Positions 18,410 through 27,701 of a stretch of 64,000 bases of DNA are shown here, one piece after another (the stretch's first letter is position 1; every line of letters begins with the position of its first letter). A model generated the notes under the pieces. That model did no database searches. It had not been told where the DNA came from and was given only the letters and a program-made list of their open reading frames with translations. This DNA is from Clostridiales bacterium. GTDB lineage: Bacteria; Bacillota; Clostridia; Lachnospirales; Lachnospiraceae. The stretch is from NCBI GenBank assembly GCA_012735495.1, contig JAAYHD010000021.1, positions 1 through 64,000 of the forward strand. Reading direction: 5' to 3'. A program made the position numbers and the translations under genes.

Positions 18410-19135
18410 TTATTCGAAAATGTCAACTTTGTATTTTTTATGATACTTAAAATATACGTTAATATCGTCCTTGGCCGGGTCATATGTGGCCAGAATAACT
18501 TCACGGATGTCCGAGGCTTTCTTTTGTTTAAGCTTATTTTTGAGCCATTCTTCATCCTTTCCGAAGAATTTAAGATTGCCTTTCATTATTTTGCCGTCGA
18601 TTATTATGTTTGCTAAGGGAGTTGCCTGAATGGGTGAAATGTTGATGTCTTCCGGCGTAACCGGCCTTGTGGCTGACATGGGAAGCACGCTTATTTTGCC
18701 GTTGCTTTCCAGGATGATGGTGTGGATGTCTTCAAGGTTGTAGTAACCTTTTACCCGGCATTCCGCCAGCAGCTCACCTATGTCAAGCTTTGCATAAAGG
18801 AGGTTCTTTTCGAATATCTGTCCCTGTTGATAAAGAAGGAGCGGCTGGCCCTGGAAAAAACGTCTCAGGATGATTGATTTGCAGGTCAGGTAATTTATAC
18901 TCATGGTTAATAAAGAAAGGATGGTCATTGACAGCAGGGGCTCAATAAGGTTATCCGTGGACATTGCCGCCATTTCCCCGGCGATGGAGCCTATTGCGAT
19001 ACTGCTGATATAATCGAACATGCTAAGCTGCGCCATTTCCCTGTTGCCCATCAGCTTTGTCAGTATAAAGAGCGCACTAAGGGATACCAAAGATGAAACA
19101 AAAACCTTGCCAAGTTCCATACCTGTCAACCTCAT
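18410..19135 (-). CDS. DUF421 (YetF/YcaP-like) membrane protein
   Basis: LFILTKLMGNREMAQLSMFDYISSIAIGSIAGEMA, CKSIILRRFFQGQPLLLYQQGQI. Confidence 0.9.
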   Translation of the reverse strand: MRLTGMELGKVFVSSLVSLSALFILTKLMGNREMAQLSMFDYISSIAIGSIAGEMAAMSTDNLIEPLLSMTILSLLTMSINYLTCKSIILRRFFQGQPLLLYQQGQIFEKNLLYAKLDIGELLAECRVKGYYNLEDIHTIILESNGKISVLPMSATRPVTPEDINISPIQATPLANIIIDGKIMKGNLKFFGKDEEWLKNKLKQKKASDIREVILATYDPAKDDINVYFKYHKKYKVDIFE

Positions 19136-19280
19136 TCAAATCAGATTTTACCGTATTAATATGGTTGACAGTTTTATGAAAAATATTAATGCCGTGCAAT
19201 TTGTATAACCGGAGAATAATTTGCCTGAAATAAACCATAATAATTTTGATAAATATTCCGGATCCCGAAAGGAGATGCGT

Positions 19281-19472
19281 ATGAAAGCGTATGTTGACCA
19301 GGAAGGCTGCATAAGCTGCGGCCTTTGCGTGGATGTTTGCCCCGAAGTGTTCAGCTTTAATGAGGAGGGCTTATCCCAGCCGATAGAAGGAGATATTCCA
19401 AAGGATTGCATGGAAAGAGCCCGTGAGGCAAGAGACGGCTGTCCCACGGATGTTATTTCCCTTGAGGAATAG
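19281..19472 (+). CDS. Ferredoxin
   Basis: CISCGLCVDVCPEVF...GCPTDVI; AAAGGAG RBS before ATG 19281. Confidence 0.92.
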   Translation: MKAYVDQEGCISCGLCVDVCPEVFSFNEEGLSQPIEGDIPKDCMERAREARDGCPTDVISLEE

Positions 19473-19479
19473 AAGGGAT

Positions 19480-20418
19480 TTATCGGTTTGCCTGTTCAAA
19501 TGGCCGGGTTCGGTCATGAAGCCAACCGGCTGCTATATAATCCTCTATCCGTACCGGGCCTTCAAGAACCTCCCTGCCAACAAAAAGGGTCCTGTCAGGC
19601 CTTGTCATTACCGCCCATTTGATTAATGCCAGGCTTCCGTTTACAATTTCGATGCCGGTTATACACCTGGGATGGACGCAGCTGCCGTCATTGAAATACA
19701 GGTTTTCACCCGGCTGGGGAAACAGAGGCCTGTGGGTATGGCCTGTAATGATCATCTTGTTGTTTTTCACCGACCAATCGGCCAGCCTTCTTTCAACCTT
19801 GCTCTTCCTATCATTATTTTTAGCCGCGCTGGTCGGGTCCCGGATGCCGATCAGTTCAAGAGGCCTCCACAGGTAGCGCACCAGGAATCTTGACAGGCGC
19901 CAGAAGGTATCGTTAAGTATGTCGGCCTGGTGGCCGTGGGTAAGGAATATCTGGTACGGTATGGGGGTATAGTCCAGGATCAGGCCCTCGTGTATGACTA
20001 TGCCTGGAAACAGCGGAAGATAAGAGTTGATGCTGTCACAGAAGAAAGAGTGGCAATTTGTCCTGGAATACTTCGGGTCCTTTTTGACAATATCATGGTT
20101 GCCGTACAGCATGTAGAACCTGCCTTCCTTGTAAAACTGCGACATGAGCCAAAATGCGTCGCTGTGGCTGCTTATTATGGAATTGATGTCCCTGTTTTCC
20201 CACAGCTCGTCACCGTCACCCAACTCGATATAGGTAAAGCCCCTTTCAAAATAATACAGCAGGGCGGCAAAAAAGATATTCTGGTTATTTGAAAAATTAT
20301 CGGAATAACTTGCATCACCCCTGTGGCAGTCGCTCATAATAATGAATCTTGAGTAATCGTCGAAGGGAATCCTTATGGACGAGGAAAACACCTGGGATAA
20401 ACGGGAGTTTATGCTCAT
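19480..20418 (-). CDS. Metallophosphoesterase
   Basis: IMSDCHRGD, LGDGDELWE, YGNHD, LTHGHQAD, TGHTHRP motifs. Confidence 0.93.
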   Translation of the reverse strand: MSINSRLSQVFSSSIRIPFDDYSRFIIMSDCHRGDASYSDNFSNNQNIFFAALLYYFERGFTYIELGDGDELWENRDINSIISSHSDAFWLMSQFYKEGRFYMLYGNHDIVKKDPKYSRTNCHSFFCDSINSYLPLFPGIVIHEGLILDYTPIPYQIFLTHGHQADILNDTFWRLSRFLVRYLWRPLELIGIRDPTSAAKNNDRKSKVERRLADWSVKNNKMIITGHTHRPLFPQPGENLYFNDGSCVHPRCITGIEIVNGSLALIKWAVMTRPDRTLFVGREVLEGPVRIEDYIAAGWLHDRTRPFEQANR

Positions 20419-20422
20419 GATA

Positions 20423-21481
20423 TCATTCCCCCGTATCCGTTTTGCTCAAATTAAGAAAACCCTTTATTTCGTGGAATATTTCAAAAACAGAGTAAGGTTT
20501 GCCCATGTTCAATATCCTATTGTACAGGCTCGGGTATTCCGCCTTAATCATTGCGAGCTTTTCGGCCGTATTGCCGTATGCCTGTGTAAGGGAATTATAA
20601 GCGTCGCACCAGGTCTGATTGTTGCGCTGCATCATATAAATTGATACGGGATTGCGTGTAATGGGCTGCTTCGTATGCGGCTTGTCGAAATGGACGTAAA
20701 CCCGTCTTCCCCGTACGGCATATTCGCTTTCCGTGTAACCCGCCTCCCGCAGGCCGTTTACAAAAGCATCGACCATCTGCTTGTCATTAAGATCCAGGAC
20801 GATATCCATCTCAAGCTCGGAAGGATATGAAAACTCACCCAGCCTAAAGCCTGTAATCCACCAATGGTAATCGCTTCTTGTAAACAGGATTTTGCCGTTC
20901 TTTTTAAAGATAAAGGACATGTTTATACGGTCCTCGTCTTTTACACAGAAGTAGAAGGTGCCGTTGAACAAGCCGGGGATGTTCAGGTCGGGCCCCGATG
21001 TATAGTAAATACCGACTTCTCCGCCGGTTGTCATTCCGTACTGTCCCTTCCAGAATTCGATCATCCACCTTTTGCCGTTGTAATTGAAATATATCGGTTC
21101 ACAGTCGATTATCATGCTGAAAGCGGCGCAAGCCTCGTCATAAAGCCTGAAATACCCGAAGCTTCTCTGCCAGCAGTCCATAAGTGAATAGAAGATATCC
21201 TGAATGTGGTCGTATGCAAAGCCAAAGGGTTTAAGATCCCTGTTCAATGCATCTATAAGCTCCTGCTTGTTTCCGAGAATGTCGGAAACCGGTGGGATGG
21301 GTTTTTTAAGCTTTTCTTTTTTTCTTTTCTTTTTAATCCGAACTCTTATACATATGGCGGTTAACAAAAACAAAAGAAGCAGACCTGTTATTACAAGAGC
21401 CTTGTGATCTATATATAAGCTCCACAGAAATGAAGCGTTTATAATATAAACATTAATAACTGCAGATAATATAACATGCAT
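20423..21481 (-). CDS. DUF4474-like membrane-anchored protein
   Basis: FGFAYDHIQDIFYSLMDCWQRSFGYFRLYDEACAAFSMIIDCEPIYFNYNGKRWMIEFWKGQYGMTTGGEVGIY. Confidence 0.75.
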   Translation of the reverse strand: MHVILSAVINVYIINASFLWSLYIDHKALVITGLLLLFLLTAICIRVRIKKKRKKEKLKKPIPPVSDILGNKQELIDALNRDLKPFGFAYDHIQDIFYSLMDCWQRSFGYFRLYDEACAAFSMIIDCEPIYFNYNGKRWMIEFWKGQYGMTTGGEVGIYYTSGPDLNIPGLFNGTFYFCVKDEDRINMSFIFKKNGKILFTRSDYHWWITGFRLGEFSYPSELEMDIVLDLNDKQMVDAFVNGLREAGYTESEYAVRGRRVYVHFDKPHTKQPITRNPVSIYMMQRNNQTWCDAYNSLTQAYGNTAEKLAMIKAEYPSLYNRILNMGKPYSVFEIFHEIKGFLNLSKTDTGE

Positions 21482-21635
21482 GCCCTGGCTCCTTTCATAT
21501 TGCTATATACCATCATATTCGCGACAGGAGCGGGATGTTAACGTTTTTGGTGATATTATGTAAAAATTTGATGAATTCGGAAGATACGCGTTATTCGAAT
21601 ATGGATATAAATGATACTGTTAAGTGTGGTGTTAC

Positions 21636-21664
21636 TTGACATATGAAGATTGACATATTATGAT
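21636..21664 (+). promoter_or_regulatory. Sigma-A-like promoter for the Rnf-like locus
   Basis: TTGACA - 17 nt - TATGAT. Confidence 0.75.
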
Positions 21665-21709
21665 TATTTAGGTATATGTAATTGTAAACTTATAGCAGGA
21701 GGGCCAGTT

Positions 21710-23044
21710 TTGAGACATTATTTTCATGGTGGTATACATCCGTCCGACGGTACCGATAAAAGGCTGAGCAATCAAAAGCCTATTCGGGTATATACCCCAC
21801 AGGTTGTTGAGGTTTCCATGAAACAGTCCCCCGGCGGCTTTTGTGATGCCGTTGTAAATGTGGGAGACAAGGTTGCAAAAGGCGATCTGATCGGGAAACC
21901 CGTATCCTTCAGCGGAGCAAACATTCATGCAGGTATCAGCGGAACGGTTACCGAAATCAGAATAGATCAGGATGCTTACGGCAGGGAAGTAAAAACGGTG
22001 GTTATACAGGCTGACGGCACAGGCAATGAAAAAAAAGACTCCGTATGCGAATACGAGGAAAAGATTATCGACCTGTCCGGTTATGCCAGGGAAGATATTA
22101 TAGCCAATATGAAGGAAGGCGGCATAATCGGTCTTGGCGGCGCGGGATTTCCTGCGCATATCAAGTATGAGACAAAGGAAAAAATCAAATATATTCTTGT
22201 TAATGCTGCAGAATGCGAGCCATATCTGACCTGTGACCATATGCTTGTTATGGAGCATGGGTATGCCGTTATTAACGGGGTACTGCTGTTGGTCAAAGCA
22301 TCAGGTGCCGATAAGGCTATTATTTGTTTTGAGGATAACAAGAAAGACGCGGCCGGACATTTGCAAGATATTATTTCCAATACGGAGCTGCCGGTGGAAA
22401 TAAAAATTCTTCCTACAAAGTATCCACTGGGCGGAGAACGGCAGCTGGTTGAAGCGGTGCTTCATATGGAGGTTCCGGCCGGGAAGCTGCCGGCAAGCAT
22501 AGGTGTCATTATTAATAATGTTGGTACGGCAAAAGCCGTTGCCGATATGGTTATCGGGGGCAATCCCCTGACATCCAGGGTTGTTACCGTTACAGGCAAG
22601 GTAAGGGAACCCGGCAACTACCTGGTGCCCATAGGCACGAGGTTTACCGAGTTAATCAATCTTTCAGGCGGATTTACTGCAGAAAACTGCAGGGTAATTG
22701 AAGGAGGCCCGATGACAGGCCATTGCCTGCAGATAGGCGGTACGCATGAAGAACTAATGGGAAGCGTGGCAAAAACCACCTCGGCGATAGTGGTTCTCGA
22801 GGATACATCGAAGGTGGAGACGCCTTGTATCCGATGCGGTGAATGCGAAAGAGTATGCCCAGCGGGGCTGGCTCCGTTTAAAATTGATTTTGCCGCGATT
22901 GAAGACGATATTGACTTGTGCAGAAGGCTTTACGCAACGGAATGTATCAGCTGCGGCTGCTGTTCATATGTATGCCCGGCAAAAAGGGAGCTGGCATACA
23001 GGATAACGGAAGCCAAGACGGAGATACTCAGGCATAAGGCTTAA
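21710..23044 (+). CDS. rnfC: Electron transport complex subunit RnfC
   Basis: IGLGGAGFPAHIKYET.., NAAECEPYLTCDHMLV, two CxxCxxCxxxCP clusters; likely start TTG 21710 behind AGGAGGG. Confidence 0.93.
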   Translation: MRHYFHGGIHPSDGTDKRLSNQKPIRVYTPQVVEVSMKQSPGGFCDAVVNVGDKVAKGDLIGKPVSFSGANIHAGISGTVTEIRIDQDAYGREVKTVVIQADGTGNEKKDSVCEYEEKIIDLSGYAREDIIANMKEGGIIGLGGAGFPAHIKYETKEKIKYILVNAAECEPYLTCDHMLVMEHGYAVINGVLLLVKASGADKAIICFEDNKKDAAGHLQDIISNTELPVEIKILPTKYPLGGERQLVEAVLHMEVPAGKLPASIGVIINNVGTAKAVADMVIGGNPLTSRVVTVTGKVREPGNYLVPIGTRFTELINLSGGFTAENCRVIEGGPMTGHCLQIGGTHEELMGSVAKTTSAIVVLEDTSKVETPCIRCGECERVCPAGLAPFKIDFAAIEDDIDLCRRLYATECISCGCCSYVCPAKRELAYRITEAKTEILRHKA

Positions 23045-23063
23045 GTACGATTGGAGGAAGCGG

Positions 23064-24038
23064 ATGAAGCTTAAAACTGGTAAGGAATTACATGAGGTCA
23101 GTCCGCATATAGTGGATGACAGATCTACAAAGGTTATTATGCAGGATGTTGTCATCGCGATGATACCTGCTTTGCTTGGCGCGATATATTTCTTTGGTAT
23201 CAACGCCCTGATACTTACTGCAAGCAGTGTGGCAACCTGTGTTTTATCGGAGTACATCTGGCAGAGGCTTAGAAAAGAGCCGTTGACGGTGGGAGACTGG
23301 AGTGCCGTTGTAACCGGCATGCTTATTGCGTTTAATGTACCGGCCACCACTCCCATATGGGCTGTCATGATTGCATCGGTGTTTGCGATTATTGTGGTAA
23401 AGCAGTTCTTCGGCGGAATAGGAAGCAACTTTGCAAATCCCGCGCTGATGGGAAGAGCGCTTTTAATGTTCCTGTGGCCTGCTTCGGTATCAAGCTATGT
23501 TACGACATATCATTCCGGTGTTGATGCTGTAAGCTCTGCAACAGTTCTGGGACTGTATAAGTCCGGCTCGGATTTAAGCAGATTTTCAAAGTGGGATATG
23601 TTTATCGGCAACATACCGGGCTGCCTGGGTGAGACGAGCGCGCTGCTTTTACTGATTGGGTTTGCTTACCTGTGCTACAGAAAGGTTGTCAACCTGGCTG
23701 CAACCGGAGCATACATTATAACGGTACTTGCAATGACATTCGTTTTTGCCCGGGATGGGCTGTTTAAAGGCGACATACTTACAAACCTGCTTTCTGGAGG
23801 ACTGATACTGGGCGCATGCTTTATGATGACCGACTATGCATCGGTGGCTCCCAGGGTCAAGGTTGTACTGTCAATCATAGCCGGCCTGGTAACGGCGGGC
23901 ATAAGGCTGTGGGGAATGCTGCCCGAAGGCGTGAGCTATGGAATTCTGACGGCAAATTGCCTGTCGGGACTTGTTGAAACGGTAATCAGACCTCACATAT
24001 ACGGTGTAGGGCTGAAAAAGCAAAAAAGCAAGATTTAG
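23064..24038 (+). CDS. rnfD: Electron transport complex subunit RnfD
   Basis: SPHIVDDRSTKVIMQDVVIAMIPALLGAIYFFG, flavinylation-like DAVSSATVLG, MTDYASVAPR. Confidence 0.92.
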   Translation: MKLKTGKELHEVSPHIVDDRSTKVIMQDVVIAMIPALLGAIYFFGINALILTASSVATCVLSEYIWQRLRKEPLTVGDWSAVVTGMLIAFNVPATTPIWAVMIASVFAIIVVKQFFGGIGSNFANPALMGRALLMFLWPASVSSYVTTYHSGVDAVSSATVLGLYKSGSDLSRFSKWDMFIGNIPGCLGETSALLLLIGFAYLCYRKVVNLAATGAYIITVLAMTFVFARDGLFKGDILTNLLSGGLILGACFMMTDYASVAPRVKVVLSIIAGLVTAGIRLWGMLPEGVSYGILTANCLSGLVETVIRPHIYGVGLKKQKSKI

Positions 24039-24075
24039 ATTTAATTTTAATAAATAAAGAAAAGAGGAATTGGTC

Positions 24076-24597
24076 ATGAAGGATAGCAGATTAAGAGGAA
24101 TAATTGCATTAGCGGTTGTAACAATTGTTGCGTTTGGTGTAATTTACGGAAGCAGAATACTGGTAAAGGATGAAAATGGCGGCGCCGATAACGGAGGCAA
24201 GGTTGAGGAAGAGCTTCCGGGAGCGATAGATGTACAGGGAGCAGAAGGAATAATATCAGCCAGAGAGATAACCGATGACAGCGGCAATGTCACCGCATAC
24301 TCTGTTGTTGCCAAGGCAAAGGGCTTTGCGCCTCCTACCAATCCTGTCACATGGGAGATTATATTTGAACCTGACGCAAAGACCATCCGGGAAGTTAAGA
24401 TTGTCAGCCATGGTGAGACTGAAGGATATGGAGCAAAAATGGAGGAAGAAAGCTATCTTGCGCAGTTTAAGGGAATGTCAGCGGAAAACGGCAGCGAGAT
24501 CGATGCCATTTCAGGCGCTACCATGACTACGGAAGCAATCAGAAAGCTTGTCAGCAACGCATATAATTTCATCAGCAATTATGCAGCGAATAAATAG
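24076..24597 (+). CDS. rnfG: Electron transport complex subunit RnfG (FMN-binding domain)
   Basis: Single N-terminal TM, HGETEGYGAKMEEESYLAQFKG, flavinylation motif DAISGATMTTEAI. Confidence 0.9.
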   Translation: MKDSRLRGIIALAVVTIVAFGVIYGSRILVKDENGGADNGGKVEEELPGAIDVQGAEGIISAREITDDSGNVTAYSVVAKAKGFAPPTNPVTWEIIFEPDAKTIREVKIVSHGETEGYGAKMEEESYLAQFKGMSAENGSEIDAISGATMTTEAIRKLVSNAYNFISNYAANK

Positions 24598-24618
24598 CAT
24601 TCGGAAAGGAAAGGGTCT

Positions 24619-25395
24619 ATGAAGGCTAAATACCCTATAGAAGCATTTGCACTGGCAATGGTGGTATTTTCACAGAATATGAGAAATGCCCTGGTAACAG
24701 GTATTCTTATATTGCTGATTGCCACTTTGGGACTTGTGCTGGACCATATATTCGGGGATATGATTCCAAGGTGGAGCAGGGTTTCCTGCAGTATAATCCT
24801 GATGACGGCCGTCACATATTCATTATTCCAGGTCGTACTGCTGGCGGTGCTGGGATTTGAGATACAGCAATCGGACGCCATTTTCCATATATTCTTAGGC
24901 ATCCTGATAGCCAAACATATTATTGACATGGATGGTGAACAGGATTACAACAGGCTTTTGCTTGAGGACGCCGGAGCGTACGCCGTACTGCTTGTCATAT
25001 CGATTATAAGGGAATTCATGGCCGGCGGTGCCGTATTCGGATATAAAATTGCGGAATTCAGCCTTAGGTCCGGCAGCTTTTCAAATGTAATTATGGGGTT
25101 TATACTGGCGGGTATTGGGCTTGCCGTGCTTAACGGAATATTCAGGAGCGGCACAAACACGGGTGCGGTGGATGGCTTCCTTGTAGTCTTTCCTGTTGTG
25201 CTGGAGATTCAGCCTTTCATCATAGACAGCATCGGTGAAGCCGCCAGTGTGGCAATAACGGCGGCAATAGCCTTGGTATTGTTCTATTCCGTTAAGAGAT
25301 ACCTGATTTTTTCGAAATTGGGCAAGGGAATAAAAAATCTGCCGGTGGATTTGGTTTCAATGGGGTTTATTTATATGATCCTTTCAATGTTTTAG
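24619..25395 (+). CDS. Divergent Rnf-Nqr (RnfA/RnfE-like) membrane protein
   Basis: 258 aa polytopic; ISIIREFMAGGAVFG matches the RnfE/A xIRExxGxGxxFG motif, C-terminal KLGKGIKNLPVDLVSMGFIYMILSMF matches the family end; only one Cys. Confidence 0.75.
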   Translation: MKAKYPIEAFALAMVVFSQNMRNALVTGILILLIATLGLVLDHIFGDMIPRWSRVSCSIILMTAVTYSLFQVVLLAVLGFEIQQSDAIFHIFLGILIAKHIIDMDGEQDYNRLLLEDAGAYAVLLVISIIREFMAGGAVFGYKIAEFSLRSGSFSNVIMGFILAGIGLAVLNGIFRSGTNTGAVDGFLVVFPVVLEIQPFIIDSIGEAASVAITAAIALVLFYSVKRYLIFSKLGKGIKNLPVDLVSMGFIYMILSMF

Positions 25396-25443
25396 CCGGA
25401 TTATCGGCAGAAGCATATGAATCACTATCAAGATCATAATTCG

Positions 25444-25492
25444 GAGCAGGTGTGCAAATCATTAATCCGGACACTGCTCCTTATTATTATAA
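25444..25492 (+). terminator. Possible terminator/attenuator between Rnf-like genes and NusG_II gene
   Basis: GGAGCAGgTGT...ACACTGCTCC followed by TTATTATTAT. Confidence 0.45.
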
Positions 25493-25502
25493 GGTATGAA
25501 GT

Positions 25503-25868
25503 ATGAAGAAGAATGATATTTTCTTAATATGCGGCATTATATTCATAATTGCGTGCAGCTTTCTTTTGGTTTTTGCGTTCCGGTCGGAAGGAAGCCGCGT
25601 GCTTGTTGTGGTGGATAAAGAGGTGTACAAGGAATTCGACCTGAATGAAAACACTACATATGAAATTCGGCAGGAAAACGGGGAACGCAATGTAATAGAA
25701 ATTAAAGACGGATATGTAAGGATGACCGAGGCGAGTTGTCCTGACAAGCTGTGTGTAAAGCAGGGGTGGATCCGCTATAATTACGAGTCCATTACATGCC
25801 TGCCAAACAAGGTGTATGTCCGTATATCCGGCGGCGAGGAAGGCGAATTGGATGCCGTGGCGGAATAA
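25503..25868 (+). CDS. NusG domain II-containing membrane-anchored protein
   Basis: One N-terminal TM and CPDKLCVKQGWIRYNYESITCLPNKVYVRI. Confidence 0.9.
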   Translation: MKKNDIFLICGIIFIIACSFLLVFAFRSEGSRVLVVVDKEVYKEFDLNENTTYEIRQENGERNVIEIKDGYVRMTEASCPDKLCVKQGWIRYNYESITCLPNKVYVRISGGEEGELDAVAE

Positions 25869-25894
25869 CAAGTTATAAAACTTAAGGAGTAAAA

Positions 25895-26398
25895 ATGAAA
25901 CCTAAAAGAATTGCCTTATACGGTTTGTTTATAGCGCTTGCGTTTATATTCAGTTATATAGAAAGCCTGATTCCAATTCCTTTTCCCGTTCCGGGAGTAA
26001 AGCTTGGACTGGCAAACCTTGTGGTCGTAGTCGCCATGTATGGTATGGGCGTAAAGGAAGCGTTCGTATTGTCCATTGTCCGTATCCTGCTGGTGGGATT
26101 TACGTTCCGCGACCCGTCAACGATGATATTCAGCCTGGCGGGAGGATTATTAAGCTGGCTTATGATGGCAGTCTTTAAGAAGCTTAAGCTTTTCAGCATG
26201 GTGGGAGTCAGCATAATCGGAGGAATATCCCATAACATCGGACAGATTATTGTGGCTATCCTGTATGTCAATAATACAAGCATCATATATTACCTGCCGT
26301 TTTTGATGGTTTCAGGACTGGTGAGCGGAACACTAATCGGCTTGCTTGCGGGGCTTGTATTGAAAAGACTGCAGAAATTCTTTTTATATGAGAAGTAG
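25895..26398 (+). CDS. Gx transporter family protein (heptaprenyl diphosphate synthase component I-like)
   Basis: IALYGLFIALAFIFSYIESLIPIPFPVPGVKLGLANLVVVVAMYGMG. Confidence 0.92.
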   Translation: MKPKRIALYGLFIALAFIFSYIESLIPIPFPVPGVKLGLANLVVVVAMYGMGVKEAFVLSIVRILLVGFTFRDPSTMIFSLAGGLLSWLMMAVFKKLKLFSMVGVSIIGGISHNIGQIIVAILYVNNTSIIYYLPFLMVSGLVSGTLIGLLAGLVLKRLQKFFLYEK

Positions 26399-26435
26399 CA
26401 TGGATTGATTTACACTGAAAAAAGGGAGGATACTT

Positions 26436-27632
26436 GTGAACTATTACGAGGAGAGTTTAAAGCTTCATGAGAAGTACAGGGGCAAGATTGAAGTAAAATC
26501 AAAGGTAAGCGTAAACACCAGGGAAGACCTGAGCATAGCCTATACTCCTGGTGTTGCCGAGCCGTGCAGGATGATTGCCAAAAATGAGGATGATGTATAC
26601 AGATATACTTCCAAAGGCAATTTGATTGCTGTGGTGACAGACGGTTCCGCAGTGCTTGGCTTGGGCAATATCGGTCCCAAGGCGGCGCTTCCGGTTATGG
26701 AAGGCAAGGCAATACTGTTCAAGGAATTCGCGGATGTGGATGCGATTCCGGTCTGTATCGACTCACAGGACGTCGATACCATAGTAAATACCGTTAAGCT
26801 AATTTCACCTGCCCTAGGAGGAATAAACCTTGAGGATATTTCTGCTCCAAGGTGCTTTGAAATCGAGGAAAAGCTAAAAAGCCAACTGGATATTCCGGTG
26901 TTTCACGACGACCAGCATGGTACTGCGGTTGTGGTCCTGGCCGGTATAATTAATGCCCTCAAGCTGACAGGCAAAAAGCTTGAGGATGTTACGGCCGTTA
27001 TTAACGGTCCGGGAGCTGCGGGTATAGCCATAGCCAAACTGCTTCTTAAAGCCGGAATCAAAGATATAATTCTGTGCAACAGGAGAGGAATTCTTGATAA
27101 GGAAGACAATCAGTTGGATCCGGTAAGGAAGGAAATGGCCATTACAACGAATAAAACCAATAAAAAGGGACTGCTTAAAGATGCCATGGCCGGCGCCGAC
27201 ATATTCATCGGTGTTTCCTCTCCGGACGTTGTAACCACCGAAATGGTGGAAAGCATGAACGAAAACGCCATTGTATTTGCCATGGCAAATCCCGTACCAG
27301 AGATCATGCCTGAGGCTGCGAAAGCCGGCGGCGCCAGGGTGATTGGAACCGGAAGATCGGATTTTCCGAACCAGATTAATAATGTTCTTGCATTTCCCGG
27401 CATATTCAGGGGAGCACTGGATGTAAGGGCCAGGGAAATCAACGAGGAAATGAAGCTGGCTGCCGCGTATGCAATAGCCGGATTGATAAAGGACGGGGAA
27501 TTAAGAGAAGATTATATAATTCCAAGCGCCTTGGACAAGAAGGTGGCTGCCGAGGTGGCACGGGCGGTCGCGGATGCCGCCATCAGGACAGGAGCAGCCG
27601 CAGTCCGGTCTCCTTCGCAGCTTGACTTATAA
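26436..27632 (+). CDS. NAD(P)-dependent malic enzyme
   Basis: SIAYTPGVAEPCRMI, VVTDGSAVLGLGNIGPKAALPVMEGKA, FHDDQHGTAVV. Confidence 0.96.
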   Translation: MNYYEESLKLHEKYRGKIEVKSKVSVNTREDLSIAYTPGVAEPCRMIAKNEDDVYRYTSKGNLIAVVTDGSAVLGLGNIGPKAALPVMEGKAILFKEFADVDAIPVCIDSQDVDTIVNTVKLISPALGGINLEDISAPRCFEIEEKLKSQLDIPVFHDDQHGTAVVVLAGIINALKLTGKKLEDVTAVINGPGAAGIAIAKLLLKAGIKDIILCNRRGILDKEDNQLDPVRKEMAITTNKTNKKGLLKDAMAGADIFIGVSSPDVVTTEMVESMNENAIVFAMANPVPEIMPEAAKAGGARVIGTGRSDFPNQINNVLAFPGIFRGALDVRAREINEEMKLAAAYAIAGLIKDGELREDYIIPSALDKKVAAEVARAVADAAIRTGAAAVRSPSQLDL

Positions 27633-27701
27633 TATATATTAGCTTATAATTAATTGAAAATTTTTTTTAGATAGTATTAGAATAATGAAAGCGTGTGAAT
27701 A

